A stretch of 64,000 nt of DNA from Actinobacteria bacterium UBA2279. Lineage in GTDB: Bacteria; Actinomycetota; Coriobacteriia; Anaerosomatales; Anaerosomataceae. The stretch spans positions 1 to 64,000 of the forward strand of contig DDWT01000022.1 of the NCBI GenBank assembly GCA_002347365.1, given 5' to 3'. Every line of letters begins with the position of its first letter. Within the stretch, counting starts at the first letter, position 1. A program made the translations under genes and the position numbers. Below are positions 33,757 to 41,841 of this stretch, piece after piece. Below the pieces are notes generated by a model. It saw nothing but the letters and a program-made list of their open reading frames with translations. It had not been told where the DNA came from and ran no database searches.

Positions 33757-34521
33757 GTGCCCCCGGAATCGGCAGAGTCGCGTACCGTTCTCGAGACACG
33801 GGATGTGACCAAGACATACTACCTTGAAGACATCGAGGTGAACGCGCTACGCAGCGTGTCCCTGGTGATCAGAGAGGGCGAGATGGTGTCGCTCATGGGC
33901 CCCTCGGGATCGGGCAAGTCGACCCTGATGCACATCGTGGGACTGCTCGACACACCCACGAGCGGGCAGGTCATCCTTGAGGGCGTCGATGCGAGCACCA
34001 TGTCGGCGAATCAGCTGGCCGAGCTACGGAACCAGTACATCGGATTCGTCTTCCAGGCGTTCAACCTTCTGCCGAGGACCTCGGCACTGGCGAACGTCGA
34101 GCTCCCGCTCATCTACTCGGGCGTATCGGCAACCGAGCGGACACGCCGCGCGAAAGACGCGCTTGAGCGCGTGGGTCTCGGCAATCGCATGGGTCATTTC
34201 AGCAGCCAACTCTCCGGAGGGCAGCAGCAACGCGTCGCGGTCGCACGTGCGCTGGTCACGAACCCGAGCATCGTGCTGGCCGATGAACCCACAGGCAACC
34301 TCGATTCCCGTTCCGGTATCGAGGTCATGGCGATGCTCCAGGACCTGAATGCTCAGGGTATCACCGTGATCGTCGTTACACACGACGACCGTATCGCTCG
34401 CCATGCGCAGCGCGTCGTGCGAATCCTGGACGGGCGTATCCAGTCCGAGGAGATCGTGCGCGAACCCGTTCGTGCGGCGATCGAGCTGCGCGACCTGCCC
34501 CCCGAAGAGGTCGCAGGGTGA
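33757..34521 (+). CDS. ABC transporter ATP-binding protein (MacB/LolD type)
   Basis: Energises the adjacent FtsX-type permease. The 254-residue protein has Walker A GPSGSGKSTLMHIVGLLD, the Q loop in FVFQAFNLLPRTSALANVELPL, signature LSGGQQQRVAVARAL, and Walker B IVLADEPTGNLDSRSG, with the H-loop His in VVTHDD. This pattern is typical of MacB, LolD and FtsE-like ATPases. GTG start three bases after the adaptor stop. It overlaps the permease by GTGA, so stoichiometric expression is expected. Confidence 0.94.
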   Translation: MPPESAESRTVLETRDVTKTYYLEDIEVNALRSVSLVIREGEMVSLMGPSGSGKSTLMHIVGLLDTPTSGQVILEGVDASTMSANQLAELRNQYIGFVFQAFNLLPRTSALANVELPLIYSGVSATERTRRAKDALERVGLGNRMGHFSSQLSGGQQQRVAVARALVTNPSIVLADEPTGNLDSRSGIEVMAMLQDLNAQGITVIVVTHDDRIARHAQRVVRILDGRIQSEEIVREPVRAAIELRDLPPEEVAG

Positions 34522-35711
34522 ACTTCCTCGAGAGCATCCGCATCGCGTTTCGCGCGCTGGCGGCCAACAAGGCGCGCAGCCTGCTGACCATGCTGGGCGT
34601 CATCATCGGTGTAGCGGCAGTCATCCTGTTGGTGGGCATCGGCACGGGCGCGCAGAACGAGGTCACCGGATCGATCGAGGGACTCGGCTCAAACCTCCTG
34701 TTCGTGGTACCCGGCCAGTTCGATGCCTCCGGCACAGGTCAACCAACTCCTCCATCTCGGCGCTTCACGATCGAGGACGCACAGCATATCGAGCAACGTG
34801 TCGACGGACTCGCTGCGGTCGTGCCGGTGATTCAGGGCGGCGCCACTATCAAGTCGGGCAACCGCAGCATGCGCGTCGTTGTTGCTGCCGCAACCGAGAA
34901 AGGGAGCGAGGTGTTCTCGGCCACTCTTGCTGACGGCAGACACTATCGTCGCAGCGAGGTCCAGGCGGCATCGCGCGTTGTGGCTCTGGGGGCTTCGGTG
35001 GTCAAGCAGCTCTTTCCCGGGCAGGATCCGATCGGGAAGCCGGTCACGATCCAGGGCCAGCGATTCACCGTCATCGGTCACTATGTCGCCCAGGGCGGCG
35101 GCCTTGGGGGCGACCAGGACGCACAGGTCTACATGCCGGTCACGACGGCCCAGCGGGTCTTGGGTGTGGACGACATAGGCACCATCGTGATCAAAGTGGG
35201 CGATCCCGAAGGCATAGACCGGGCTAAGGCAGACATCATGCGTGTCATGAAACCTCGCTTCGGAGACGAGATCACGGTCTTCTCCCAGGAGCAGACTCTC
35301 GGCATCCTGTCAGATCTCCTGGGCACGCTCACCTACATGCTTGCGGGTATCGCGGGCATCTCGTTGTTGGTTGGCGGTATCGGCATCATGAACATCATGC
35401 TCGTGTCCGTTCAGGAGCGGACTCGCGAGATCGGTATCCGGAAAGCGGTCGGTGCGCGCACCTACGACATCTTGAGCCAGTTCGTGATCGAGGCCGTGGC
35501 GTTGTCGGTGATGGGCGGCGTTCTCGGCATCGCGATCGGATGGGGAGGCGCGAAGGCTTTGAGCGCCACGACGCCCGTTCCTTCCGAGGTCACGCCGTGG
35601 GCCGTTGCGATGGCATTCTTCTTCGCGTTCGGCGTCGGGGTGTTCTTCGGCGTCTACCCAGCATACAAGGCGAGCAAACTCGATCCGATCGTAGCGCTGC
35701 GCTACGAGTAG
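34518..35711 (+). CDS. MacB/FtsX-family ABC permease
   Basis: Mechanotransmission permease of the exporter. The 397-residue protein has one N-terminal helix (about 15-41, ALAANKARSLLTMLGVIIGVA), a large extracytoplasmic MacB_PCD domain (about 45-265), and three C-terminal helices (about 275-297, 325-350 and 360-380). The FtsX-type VSVQERTREIGIRKAVGAR loop lies before the last pair. It ends K-A-S-K-L-D-P-I-V-A-L-R-Y-E, a very common family terminus. The substrate (peptide, lipoprotein or drug) is not evident. It is the last gene of the three-gene operon. Confidence 0.93.
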   Translation: MNFLESIRIAFRALAANKARSLLTMLGVIIGVAAVILLVGIGTGAQNEVTGSIEGLGSNLLFVVPGQFDASGTGQPTPPSRRFTIEDAQHIEQRVDGLAAVVPVIQGGATIKSGNRSMRVVVAAATEKGSEVFSATLADGRHYRRSEVQAASRVVALGASVVKQLFPGQDPIGKPVTIQGQRFTVIGHYVAQGGGLGGDQDAQVYMPVTTAQRVLGVDDIGTIVIKVGDPEGIDRAKADIMRVMKPRFGDEITVFSQEQTLGILSDLLGTLTYMLAGIAGISLLVGGIGIMNIMLVSVQERTREIGIRKAVGARTYDILSQFVIEAVALSVMGGVLGIAIGWGGAKALSATTPVPSEVTPWAVAMAFFFAFGVGVFFGVYPAYKASKLDPIVALRYE

Positions 35712-35721
35712 GGGAGCGCGA

Positions 35722-36216
35722 TCACGAGGTGAAATCGCTCGGATCGACGTGTTCGAGGAAGTCGCGGAACGCCTCGACCTCCTGCTCCTCGTCGACGTCC
35801 TCGACGACCACGGCGGCTTCGTCGAGCACCTCTTCGGCGACGAAGATGGGACATCCCACGCGGACCGCAAGTGCGATGGAGTCTGAAGGACGCGCGTCGA
35901 TCACAAGTTCGCGATCCTCGCCGCGCATGATGATGGATGCGTAGTAGGTGCCGCCGTTGAGTCGCGTGACTTCAACGCGCGAAATGGCGAAACCAGCCGC
36001 CTCGATGATGTTCGTCATCAGGTCGTGTGTCATAGGCCGGGGAAACGACGCTCCCTGTACTGCCAGGAGAATTGCTGTCGCCTCCGGGTGGCCGATCCAG
36101 ATCGGGAGCATGCGAGCGCCGCCATCTACGCCGTCGTCGTCGAGCGGGCGCAGCAGGACAACCGGCTGACCGCTTATGGCGTCGGCGCTTACGCTCACGA
36201 TGTTGACCTGGATCAC
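35722..36216 (-). CDS. Bifunctional nuclease family protein (DUF151)
   Basis: The 164-residue protein belongs to the BFN/DUF151 family, seen in bacteria and plants. Conserved stretches are ARMLPIWIGHPEATAILLA, RPMTHDLMTNIIEAAG, and VIDARPSDSIALAVRVGCPIFVAEEVLDEA. An acidic C-terminal extension (VVEDVDEEQEVEAF) is typical. Some members have been reported to have RNase/DNase activity; the physiological role is unclear. The start is the GTG at 36216 behind AAGGGAG; longer in-frame readings run into the divergent gene. It is divergent from the YjbQ gene and ends 10 bp from the MacB-like permease. Confidence 0.9.
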   Translation of the reverse strand: MIQVNIVSVSADAISGQPVVLLRPLDDDGVDGGARMLPIWIGHPEATAILLAVQGASFPRPMTHDLMTNIIEAAGFAISRVEVTRLNGGTYYASIIMRGEDRELVIDARPSDSIALAVRVGCPIFVAEEVLDEAAVVVEDVDEEQEVEAFRDFLEHVDPSDFTS

Positions 36217-36310
36217 GCGTACTCCCTTCGGCTTCTCACTACTACGGTACCACCCAAAGAGGAGTACTATACTCTCGGGGTCACTGGAAGTTATTTCTTG
36301 GGGAGGGGCG

Positions 36311-36706
36311 ATGACCAAGTTCGAGCTCCATACCGTGGAACGTGAGCAGACACTGGATGTGACCGAGCAAGTGCGCCAGGCGCTCCGTTCGACTGGTGTG
36401 ACAGAGGGCTGGGTGCTGGTGTACTGCCCGCACACCACGTGCGGTATCACGATCAACGAGAACGCTGACCCGGATGTAGCCACCGACCTACTCGAGGGCC
36501 TCGCGAGACTGATTCCGCGTGAGGGCCTCTGGCACCACCGCGAAGGCAACTCCGATGCACACCTCAAGGCGAGCTTGATCGGGTCGAGCGTGATGATTCC
36601 GGTTGCGAACGCGGACCTGATGCTCGGCACATGGCAAGGAGTCTACCTCTGCGAATTCGATGGTCCCCGTCGACGGTACCTGTCAGTCTCGGCGGTATCG
36701 ATCTAG
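36311..36706 (+). CDS. YjbQ/UPF0047 family protein (secondary thiamine-phosphate synthase type)
   Basis: A compact 131-residue beta-rich enzyme of the UPF0047 family, annotated by homology as secondary thiamine-phosphate synthase. Conserved motifs are VYCPHTTCGITINENADPDV, HHREGNSDAHLKASLIG, and LGTWQGVYLCEFDGPRRR; the His and Glu residues form the expected metal site. ATG at 36311 follows GGGGAGGGGC. It is divergent from the DUF151 gene with a roughly 95-bp shared control region that includes TATACT at 36268. No thiamine genes are nearby, so its physiological role is open. Confidence 0.9.
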   Translation: MTKFELHTVEREQTLDVTEQVRQALRSTGVTEGWVLVYCPHTTCGITINENADPDVATDLLEGLARLIPREGLWHHREGNSDAHLKASLIGSSVMIPVANADLMLGTWQGVYLCEFDGPRRRYLSVSAVSI

Positions 36707-36768
36707 CGCCACGTCACGATTCTTGACGCTCTGGCGGCGCTGGGCTATGGTATCGGAGCGTTTCGCAT

Positions 36769-36845
36769 GGGCCCGTAGCTCAGTTGGTTAGAGCGCACGG
36801 CTGATAACCGTGAGGTCGATGGTTCGAATCCATCCGGGCCCACCA
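36769..36845 (+). tRNA. tRNA-Ile (anticodon GAT)
   Basis: A complete cloverleaf. The acceptor is GGGCCCG paired with CGGGCCC. The D arm is GCTC/GAGC, and the anticodon stem is CACGG/CCGTG with loop CTGATAA (anticodon GAT). The T arm is GATGG-TTCGAAT-CCATC, followed by discriminator A and an encoded CCA (36843-36845). No rRNA genes are adjacent, although tRNA-Ile(GAT) is often found in rRNA spacers. Confidence 0.98.
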
Positions 36846-36910
36846 TGCACACACCTCGAAGCTCCCGAACGTCCGGGGGCTTTGTCTATTGCCGAGAAGT
36901 CCGGGTGCAT

Positions 36911-37276
36911 TCAGCATCGGGCGCGGGCGGCGACCGACCCGGCTCCGATTCGGCCCAGCGCAATGGCCACCCAGGCCTCCAGCAATCTGAACGGAGCGGA
37001 CGCTGGGACGGCGAGGGGCGAGAGTACCTCCCACGTGAGGGCGATGGAGAGCGTGAGGACGACGACCACAGGCGTTCCGAGCAGCGCCAGGAGCCACAAT
37101 GGAGTGCGTCGGCCGGTGTCCTTGCGAGATCGGGTGAAGACCGCAATGAGCGCCATGCTCCAAAGGCCACCTGAGGCGAACATCAGGACGTGCTGTCCGT
37201 CGGGGTCGATGGCCCATGTCCCGATTGCGACCGCGCTTATGATGGCCCACAAGACCGCGAGCTTCAGTCCACTCAT
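36911..37276 (-). CDS. Small multi-pass membrane protein
   Basis: No family recognised. From ATG at 37276, which follows GGGGGGA, the product has 121 residues with about four hydrophobic segments (roughly 2-22, 27-47, 60-80 and 85-110) separated by short loops, one of them basic (TRSRKDTGRR). It resembles small integral membrane proteins of the DUF type. Longer upstream starts add a hydrophilic segment without a ribosome site. It is convergent with the tRNA gene. Confidence 0.6.
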   Translation of the reverse strand: MSGLKLAVLWAIISAVAIGTWAIDPDGQHVLMFASGGLWSMALIAVFTRSRKDTGRRTPLWLLALLGTPVVVVLTLSIALTWEVLSPLAVPASAPFRLLEAWVAIALGRIGAGSVAARARC

Positions 37277-37374
37277 GTGATCCCCCCGAGAGTTCACTGC
37301 CGCGCACATCTCGCCTACGATGCTAGGCTCGCCCGGTACGGGGGTCAACGCGCAAAACGAGTGAGATTTCCCGC

Positions 37375-37403
37375 TTGACGCTCCACCACTTTGGTACTAT
37401 ACA
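37375..37403 (+). promoter_or_regulatory. Promoter of the PadR-HAAS operon
   Basis: TTGACG (37375-37380) and TATACA (37398-37403) are separated by exactly 17 bp, about 60 bp before padR. The -10 region lies inside dyad-rich DNA (GGTAC at 37393-37397 and GGTACC about 14 bp on), a likely site for autoregulation by the PadR protein. Confidence 0.65.
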
Positions 37404-37462
37404 ATACGAGGTACCTAGCAACGTACAGTATATATGAAAGCGCGGATCCGGCGGGGAGAGCC

Positions 37463-37798
37463 ATGGGGGACGACTTCGACAGCTACAGCGCCCAGCTGCG
37501 CAAGGGCGTCATCCAGATGCTCGTGTTGCAGGTGCTTTCTGTAGAGCCCCTCTATGGTTACGCCATTGTGAAGCGGTTGGAGGACATGGGGGATTTCGTT
37601 GCGGGGGAGGGTACGGTCTACCCCGTGCTTCGTCGCCTCGAAGCGGATGGGTTTCTCGTCAGCGAGTGGCAGCAGCCGGTGGACGGGAATGCGCGCAAGT
37701 ACTACTCAGTCACGGTAGCAGGGACGGTATTCCTTGCGCGCTCGCTCGCGGAGTGGAAGCGGATCGACTCGGCTGTACGGTCACTCGAGGGGGAGTGA
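37463..37798 (+). CDS. PadR-family transcriptional regulator
   Basis: Winged-helix regulator, usually a repressor of its own operon. The 111-residue protein matches PadR length and motifs: LRKGVIQMLVLQVLSVEPLYGYAIVKRLE, then GTVYPVLRRLEADGFLVSEW and the wing region RKYYSVTVAG. The short C-terminal helix supports dimerisation. ATG with GGGGAG. It precedes a small membrane protein and a HAAS-domain protein. PadR plus HAAS is a known signalling association in which the membrane HAAS protein is thought to control the regulator. Confidence 0.93.
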   Translation: MGDDFDSYSAQLRKGVIQMLVLQVLSVEPLYGYAIVKRLEDMGDFVAGEGTVYPVLRRLEADGFLVSEWQQPVDGNARKYYSVTVAGTVFLARSLAEWKRIDSAVRSLEGE

Positions 37799-37803
37799 GC
37801 CAA

Positions 37804-38187
37804 ATGGGGAAGCGAAGGACCGGGGTGTGGGACTCCGCAGGGGCACGCACGGCAAACCGCAGGTGGGTGTACATCGGTGCCGGGCTGAGCCTGGCGGTCG
37901 CGTTGATTCTGAGCGCTACATTCTGGCTGCCGTATGCGTGGACGTACGTGATGTGGGGTCGCCAACAGGCCGAGTCTGTGACGACCGAGATCGGTATCGC
38001 CGAGCCGGGGTCGGAATACGCTGATGTCGTTGCAGAGCTGGGGCCCGTGTCATATGAGATGCCGGGCTTCTCACGCGACGGTGTTCCGGATGCCGCCGTG
38101 TGCGTGTGGCAGAACACAGAGGCGGGGGAGATCCGGGGCCTGTTCATGAGCGGACGGCTCGTTGGGTCGCTGCTCGTGTTCGAATGA
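37804..38187 (+). CDS. Small single-pass membrane protein of the PadR operon
   Basis: A 127-residue product with a basic N-terminus, one transmembrane helix (about 22-45, reading GAGLSLAVALILSATFWLPY) and a roughly 80-residue extracytoplasmic or cytosolic domain containing two aromatic-rich strands (CVWQNTEAGEIRGLFMSGRL, then V-G-S-L-L-V-F-E). No family recognised. ATG with GGGGGAG. It starts 5 bp after padR and ends 20 bp before the HAAS gene. Confidence 0.75.
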   Translation: MGKRRTGVWDSAGARTANRRWVYIGAGLSLAVALILSATFWLPYAWTYVMWGRQQAESVTTEIGIAEPGSEYADVVAELGPVSYEMPGFSRDGVPDAAVCVWQNTEAGEIRGLFMSGRLVGSLLVFE

Positions 38188-38207
38188 TGAGACGGGGGGA
38201 CGACACG

Positions 38208-39296
38208 ATGGCCAACGAATTCGACAGCTACGCACGTGAGCTGCGGCAGGGGCTGCGCGGTCTTCCGCGGCCAGATATCGATGATATCGCCGAGGAGATC
38301 CGCTCGGACCTGCGGGAACGTATCGGCCAAGGTGACAAGCCCGAGGAAGCGGCGGCGGCACTCGGGCTGGCCGATCGGGTCGCTGCGGAGATCGTGCTGC
38401 GCCGAATCACGAGCGACACGGGCGGCACTCTACCGGAGGCCTCCAGGGGCCAGCGGGTGGCCGCCTGGTGTGCCGACGCCCTGGTCGGGGGTGCGTTGTT
38501 GTGGCTCAACCCCGCGTGGTTCTTCGTTCTGGGCGCCATCCAGGAGCGCTACTGGATGACGGAGGTTCAACGTGCACAGCTAGCTGCGATGCCGGAGTAC
38601 GTCTCGATGACATCCGGTCTCGGTTGGGCAGTGGTCACGCTAATGGCGGGATTCGCGTGGGCGGTCTTCTACTGGCTGTATCTCAGGCGCGCCAGGAGCA
38701 TCAGTCTTGGAATGCGCATGGCGGGGCTTTCGAGGATCGCGACACCCGACGGTGTGTGGGTAGTGCGTACCAGTGACATCGCCGAGAGCGAACCCGCCCG
38801 TATCGTGGCACGGCCCAAGTGGTATCTCGCTGCACCGGTGGTGGCCCTCACGCCGATGGCCTTGATCATGGTGATGGAACTCGTGTTCATGACCGTCGGA
38901 TCATTCATGCAGCCGTTCAATCCGATGCTGCCTGTGAGCTCCGCCCAGGCGCAGGGCGAAGAATCGAGGGATGTCGTCTCGGCATTCTACGATGCCGTTA
39001 TCGGTGGAGATGTGGATGCTGCCCGCGTATGTGTCGCCGAAGGAGCGGCGTTCGATGTGAGTGCGTTCATTGCCGATCGGGCGGAGGACGGAATCGAGTC
39101 CTGGGCGTTCGGTCCCGGGGTGCCCCCGAGCGAGTGGTACGTCGTCGAAACGCTCGACTCCGGAAAGCAGCGCACGGTCGGCATCTCGGTTATACGCGTC
39201 GAGGAGACCTCGGGTCCGGGTGACATCACCGTGCACTACCGGATAATCGACTGTACTGATGACCCGCTCAACAGAGGAGTCGTCGATCCCGAGTGA
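38208..39296 (+). CDS. HAAS-domain membrane signalling protein
   Basis: The likely sensor partner of the PadR regulator. The 362-residue protein begins with a HAAS-type helical domain (about 1-60: LPRPDIDDIAEEIRSDLRER, then AAAALGLADRVAAEI). An RDD-like membrane section follows (about 80-215, with helices near 85-105, 130-155 and 190-215), and a C-terminal extracytoplasmic NTF2-like domain (SRDVVSAFYDAVIGGDVDAA). ATG at 38208 follows GGGGGGA; overlapping ATGs upstream at 38184 are weaker. It ends just before a strong terminator. Its first residues (FDSYARELRQGL) echo those of the PadR protein (FDSYSAQLRKGV). Confidence 0.8.
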   Translation: MANEFDSYARELRQGLRGLPRPDIDDIAEEIRSDLRERIGQGDKPEEAAAALGLADRVAAEIVLRRITSDTGGTLPEASRGQRVAAWCADALVGGALLWLNPAWFFVLGAIQERYWMTEVQRAQLAAMPEYVSMTSGLGWAVVTLMAGFAWAVFYWLYLRRARSISLGMRMAGLSRIATPDGVWVVRTSDIAESEPARIVARPKWYLAAPVVALTPMALIMVMELVFMTVGSFMQPFNPMLPVSSAQAQGEESRDVVSAFYDAVIGGDVDAARVCVAEGAAFDVSAFIADRAEDGIESWAFGPGVPPSEWYVVETLDSGKQRTVGISVIRVEETSGPGDITVHYRIIDCTDDPLNRGVVDPE

Positions 39297-39311
39297 ACCG
39301 CAGTGCACGAT

Positions 39312-39345
39312 AAGAAGGCCCGCCGCGAACGCGGCGGGCCTTCTT
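39312..39345. terminator. Strong bidirectional terminator
   Basis: A perfect 15-bp inverted repeat, AAGAAGGCCCGCCGC, with a four-base loop (GAAC). A/T runs on both sides give U-rich tails in either direction. It closes the PadR-HAAS operon and may also serve the minus-strand gene ending at 39367. Confidence 0.95.
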
Positions 39346-39366
39346 GATTGCAGGACGCTGCGCGGC

Positions 39367-39504
39367 TTAGTCCTCTTCAGCCAATGCCGCTTGTGATTTC
39401 TTCTTCGCTTTCATGTTGGCCATGATCTTGCCCCAGACTTCGAGCTTCAGGTAGCCGATGACGACCACGCCGACTCCGATCAAGACCCACCAGTACCACT
39501 CCAT
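39367..39504 (-). CDS. Tiny single-pass membrane protein
   Basis: A 45-residue product: M-E-W-Y-W-W then one transmembrane helix (about 6-22), followed by a basic cytosolic tail with A-K-K-K-S-Q and an acidic end. ATG with AAAGGGGA. It lies 28 bp downstream of the ABC-2 permease on the same strand and is probably the last gene of that operon. Family unknown; it may be a small exporter accessory or stabilising subunit. Confidence 0.6.
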   Translation of the reverse strand: MEWYWWVLIGVGVVVIGYLKLEVWGKIMANMKAKKKSQAALAEED

Positions 39505-39532
39505 CGCCGTCCCCTTTCTGCCCGCGGCCTGA

Positions 39533-40597
39533 CTATCGAGCCGCCATCTGTGCTTGTACGCGACGGGCGACCATGCCCACAACGGGAATGAGCGCCACCG
39601 TGATGCCTATCGCCACAGCGAGTTCAAGCCAGACCTCGCTGATCGAACCGCCCATGACAGAGACCCGCCAGATCGGCTCGATGATCCAGTACAGCGGGAA
39701 TATCTTGGCGATCCACTGAGGCCACTCGGGGAAGATGTAGAAGAGTGTCGGCGCGAACAAGAACATGCCGAGTCCTTTGATCATGCCGAACATGATCGTC
39801 GAGTCCTTGGCGAACGTACCCATAAGCAGTCCGATCATCGAAGACAACGAGGCCGCCACCACGACGACCACAAGGACCTGAAGCCAGTTCGTGCCGAGTG
39901 CCTGGTTGAGGACCAGCGTTGCGGTCGCCATGACCGTCGCGAGCAACGTGCCGAGAGCCCATTTCGCCGTAAGCACATCGCCGATCTTCACCGGTGAGAC
40001 GAGCAGCGCCATAAGGGTGCCCTGTTCCTTCTCCTCGACCAGGTTCGAGCCTGGTACGAAGATGCCGGCCATGACAAGCGCGTAGAACACGATGACGGGG
40101 ACCAGGCGTACGGACATCGGCAGTCCTACGGTGCCGAAGTTCACGACATCCACCACGACAGGTGCCTCGCTGCCCTCAAGTTTGCGCACGAGGTCGATCG
40201 TGGTGACCGTCAAGATGATCCGGTTAGAGGCGAGGCTCTCGCCACCGATGTAGAACTGCAGGTCGGGCTTCTCGCCACCCTTGACGGCCTGGTCGAACCC
40301 TGTCGGCAGTATGAGTCCCGCGTCGAGGTCGTTGGTCTCGACCTGGGTCTTGAGCTCCTCGGCATCATCGAGCAGCGTGAGGGTGATCCCGTCCATCTTT
40401 TCGATCTGTGCCGTGATCTCCGAGCTTCCGTCGTCGATGATGCCAAGACGCGGTTCCGGGTTGAACAGCGAACCGAACGCGACCTGCAGGATCAGCGTCA
40501 GGGCGAACGGCAGTACGATCATCCAAAGGAACAGGGGCGAGCGAGGGCCGATCGCCATGTCCTTTCGCAGGACCTTCCAGGTGAGTTTGGGACTCAT
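39533..40597 (-). CDS. ABC-2 type permease (second permease of the exporter)
   Basis: The 354-residue protein has the ABC-2 plan: one N-terminal helix (about 22-45, LFLWMIVLPFALTLILQVAF), an extracytoplasmic domain (about 50-165), and five C-terminal helices from about 170 to 345. The VLTAKWALGTLLATVMATATL helix and EGQ-like cytosolic loop (EEKEQGTLMALLVSP) are typical. ATG overlaps the preceding permease stop (ATGA). With its neighbour it forms a heterodimeric exporter driven by the ATPase encoded at 41838. Confidence 0.88.
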   Translation of the reverse strand: MSPKLTWKVLRKDMAIGPRSPLFLWMIVLPFALTLILQVAFGSLFNPEPRLGIIDDGSSEITAQIEKMDGITLTLLDDAEELKTQVETNDLDAGLILPTGFDQAVKGGEKPDLQFYIGGESLASNRIILTVTTIDLVRKLEGSEAPVVVDVVNFGTVGLPMSVRLVPVIVFYALVMAGIFVPGSNLVEEKEQGTLMALLVSPVKIGDVLTAKWALGTLLATVMATATLVLNQALGTNWLQVLVVVVVAASLSSMIGLLMGTFAKDSTIMFGMIKGLGMFLFAPTLFYIFPEWPQWIAKIFPLYWIIEPIWRVSVMGGSISEVWLELAVAIGITVALIPVVGMVARRVQAQMAAR

Positions 40598-41841
40598 AGC
40601 GATTCCACCTTCCGCTTCAGTGCGAACAGCCCCGCGACAAACAGGACCACCAGCCACACGGCTGCGTACGCCAGGGATCCTGCCGCCTCAGACCAGGTCA
40701 TACCGTAGTTGAAAGCACCCACGAGTGTGTTGATGATCGGATACGTTGGGATGACTCTGACCCAGGCAGCCGCCGTGCCGGGGAACATGACCGAGAACGA
40801 CGGGATGAGCAGGGGGATCGTGAAGAGCATGCTGTAGAACAGCTGCCCCATGAAGTCCTTGCCTGATGACCCCACATATAATGCGACGCCGGTGAACATC
40901 ATCGAACCCATCAGCAGCACAGCAAGCACGAGCGACCAGTTCTCGGCAGTCAATCCTCCGACCAACACGAGGACGAAAAGACCCTGACCGAGCGACATGA
41001 GCGTGCCGAAGATCGTCTTGGCTATGAGGAAGTCGCTGGTCTTGGCTGGGGTCACCAGCACGGCGGTGACCGTACGCTGCAGCACCTCGGTCGAGACGAG
41101 TGACGCCATCGAGAACGTCTCCATCAGCAACACCATGAAGATGAGCATGGGCCGCAGCTTGTCCTTGATGCTGACCTGGTCGCCGGCCCTGTCTGTGCCA
41201 AGCATGATGCCCGCTTCATCGGTCATGGTGACCGGAAGCTGCTTTCCGGCGAGCTGGTAGGCTGCCTCACGTACGAAGCTGGTCATCGCGCCCTGGATCT
41301 CCTCGGGCACATTGGCGTCCGAGTAGACGGTTACCGTGACATCACTCTTGCCTGCGGCAACGTCTGCGATGAAATCCTTCGGGAACGCGATGCCGATGTC
41401 GAGGCCGAGCTTCTCGGCCTTCTCGGGCTTGTCCTGCCCCGCTTCAGGGTCACGTAGGATGAGCGTCCCGTCGTCCGCGCGCCATGCCTCAAGCGTGCCC
41501 TCGACGACCTTCTGCATGTCTTCCTCGTCGTCGAACTCGATGAGGAGCAAACCTTCCTGCTCCTGGCTCAGATCCGCATTGTCGAGTTCAGCGAGTTGCT
41601 CGTCAGTGGCGCCGATCGCCTTCGGCGAGTCCTTCGCATCAGTGACCATGGATGACACGGGTGGCGAGACGGCAAGCGTGATCGTCTCGTTCACCGTGGA
41701 TGGCAGGAACGTATACGCGATGGGAATCGCTATTAGCACGAGCAACGTCAGGAACAAGTACACCTTGTCGCGCGAGTACGCTTTCAGCTCCTTCTTCAGG
41801 AGTGCCCGGATTATCGCCGGGCGCGAGACGACACGGCTCAT
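40594..41841 (-). CDS. ABC-2 type permease (first permease of the exporter)
   Basis: The 415-residue paralogue-like partner of the next permease. It has an N-terminal basic segment then a helix (about 28-48, KVYLFLTLLVLIAIPIAYTF), an extracytoplasmic domain rich in Asp/Glu (about 60-220), and C-terminal helices from about 230 to 405. It also shows STEVLQRTVTAVLVTPAKTS, the conserved cytosolic loop. The acidic exterior (EQEGLLLIEFDDEEDMQK) is notable. ATGA overlap with the ATPase upstream and the second permease downstream. Confidence 0.88.
   Translation of the reverse strand: MSRVVSRPAIIRALLKKELKAYSRDKVYLFLTLLVLIAIPIAYTFLPSTVNETITLAVSPPVSSMVTDAKDSPKAIGATDEQLAELDNADLSQEQEGLLLIEFDDEEDMQKVVEGTLEAWRADDGTLILRDPEAGQDKPEKAEKLGLDIGIAFPKDFIADVAAGKSDVTVTVYSDANVPEEIQGAMTSFVREAAYQLAGKQLPVTMTDEAGIMLGTDRAGDQVSIKDKLRPMLIFMVLLMETFSMASLVSTEVLQRTVTAVLVTPAKTSDFLIAKTIFGTLMSLGQGLFVLVLVGGLTAENWSLVLAVLLMGSMMFTGVALYVGSSGKDFMGQLFYSMLFTIPLLIPSFSVMFPGTAAAWVRVIPTYPIINTLVGAFNYGMTWSEAAGSLAYAAVWLVVLFVAGLFALKRKVESL

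Noticed and set aside
35722..36630. A 302-codon reading of the DUF151 gene.
   Set aside because: The extra N-terminus lies antisense to the YjbQ gene and the family starts at the GTG at 36216.
36780..37307. A 175-codon minus-strand frame that covers the tRNA-Ile gene.
   Set aside because: It overlaps the tRNA and the hydrophobic 121-residue gene in another frame; the latter has a ribosome site and membrane segments.
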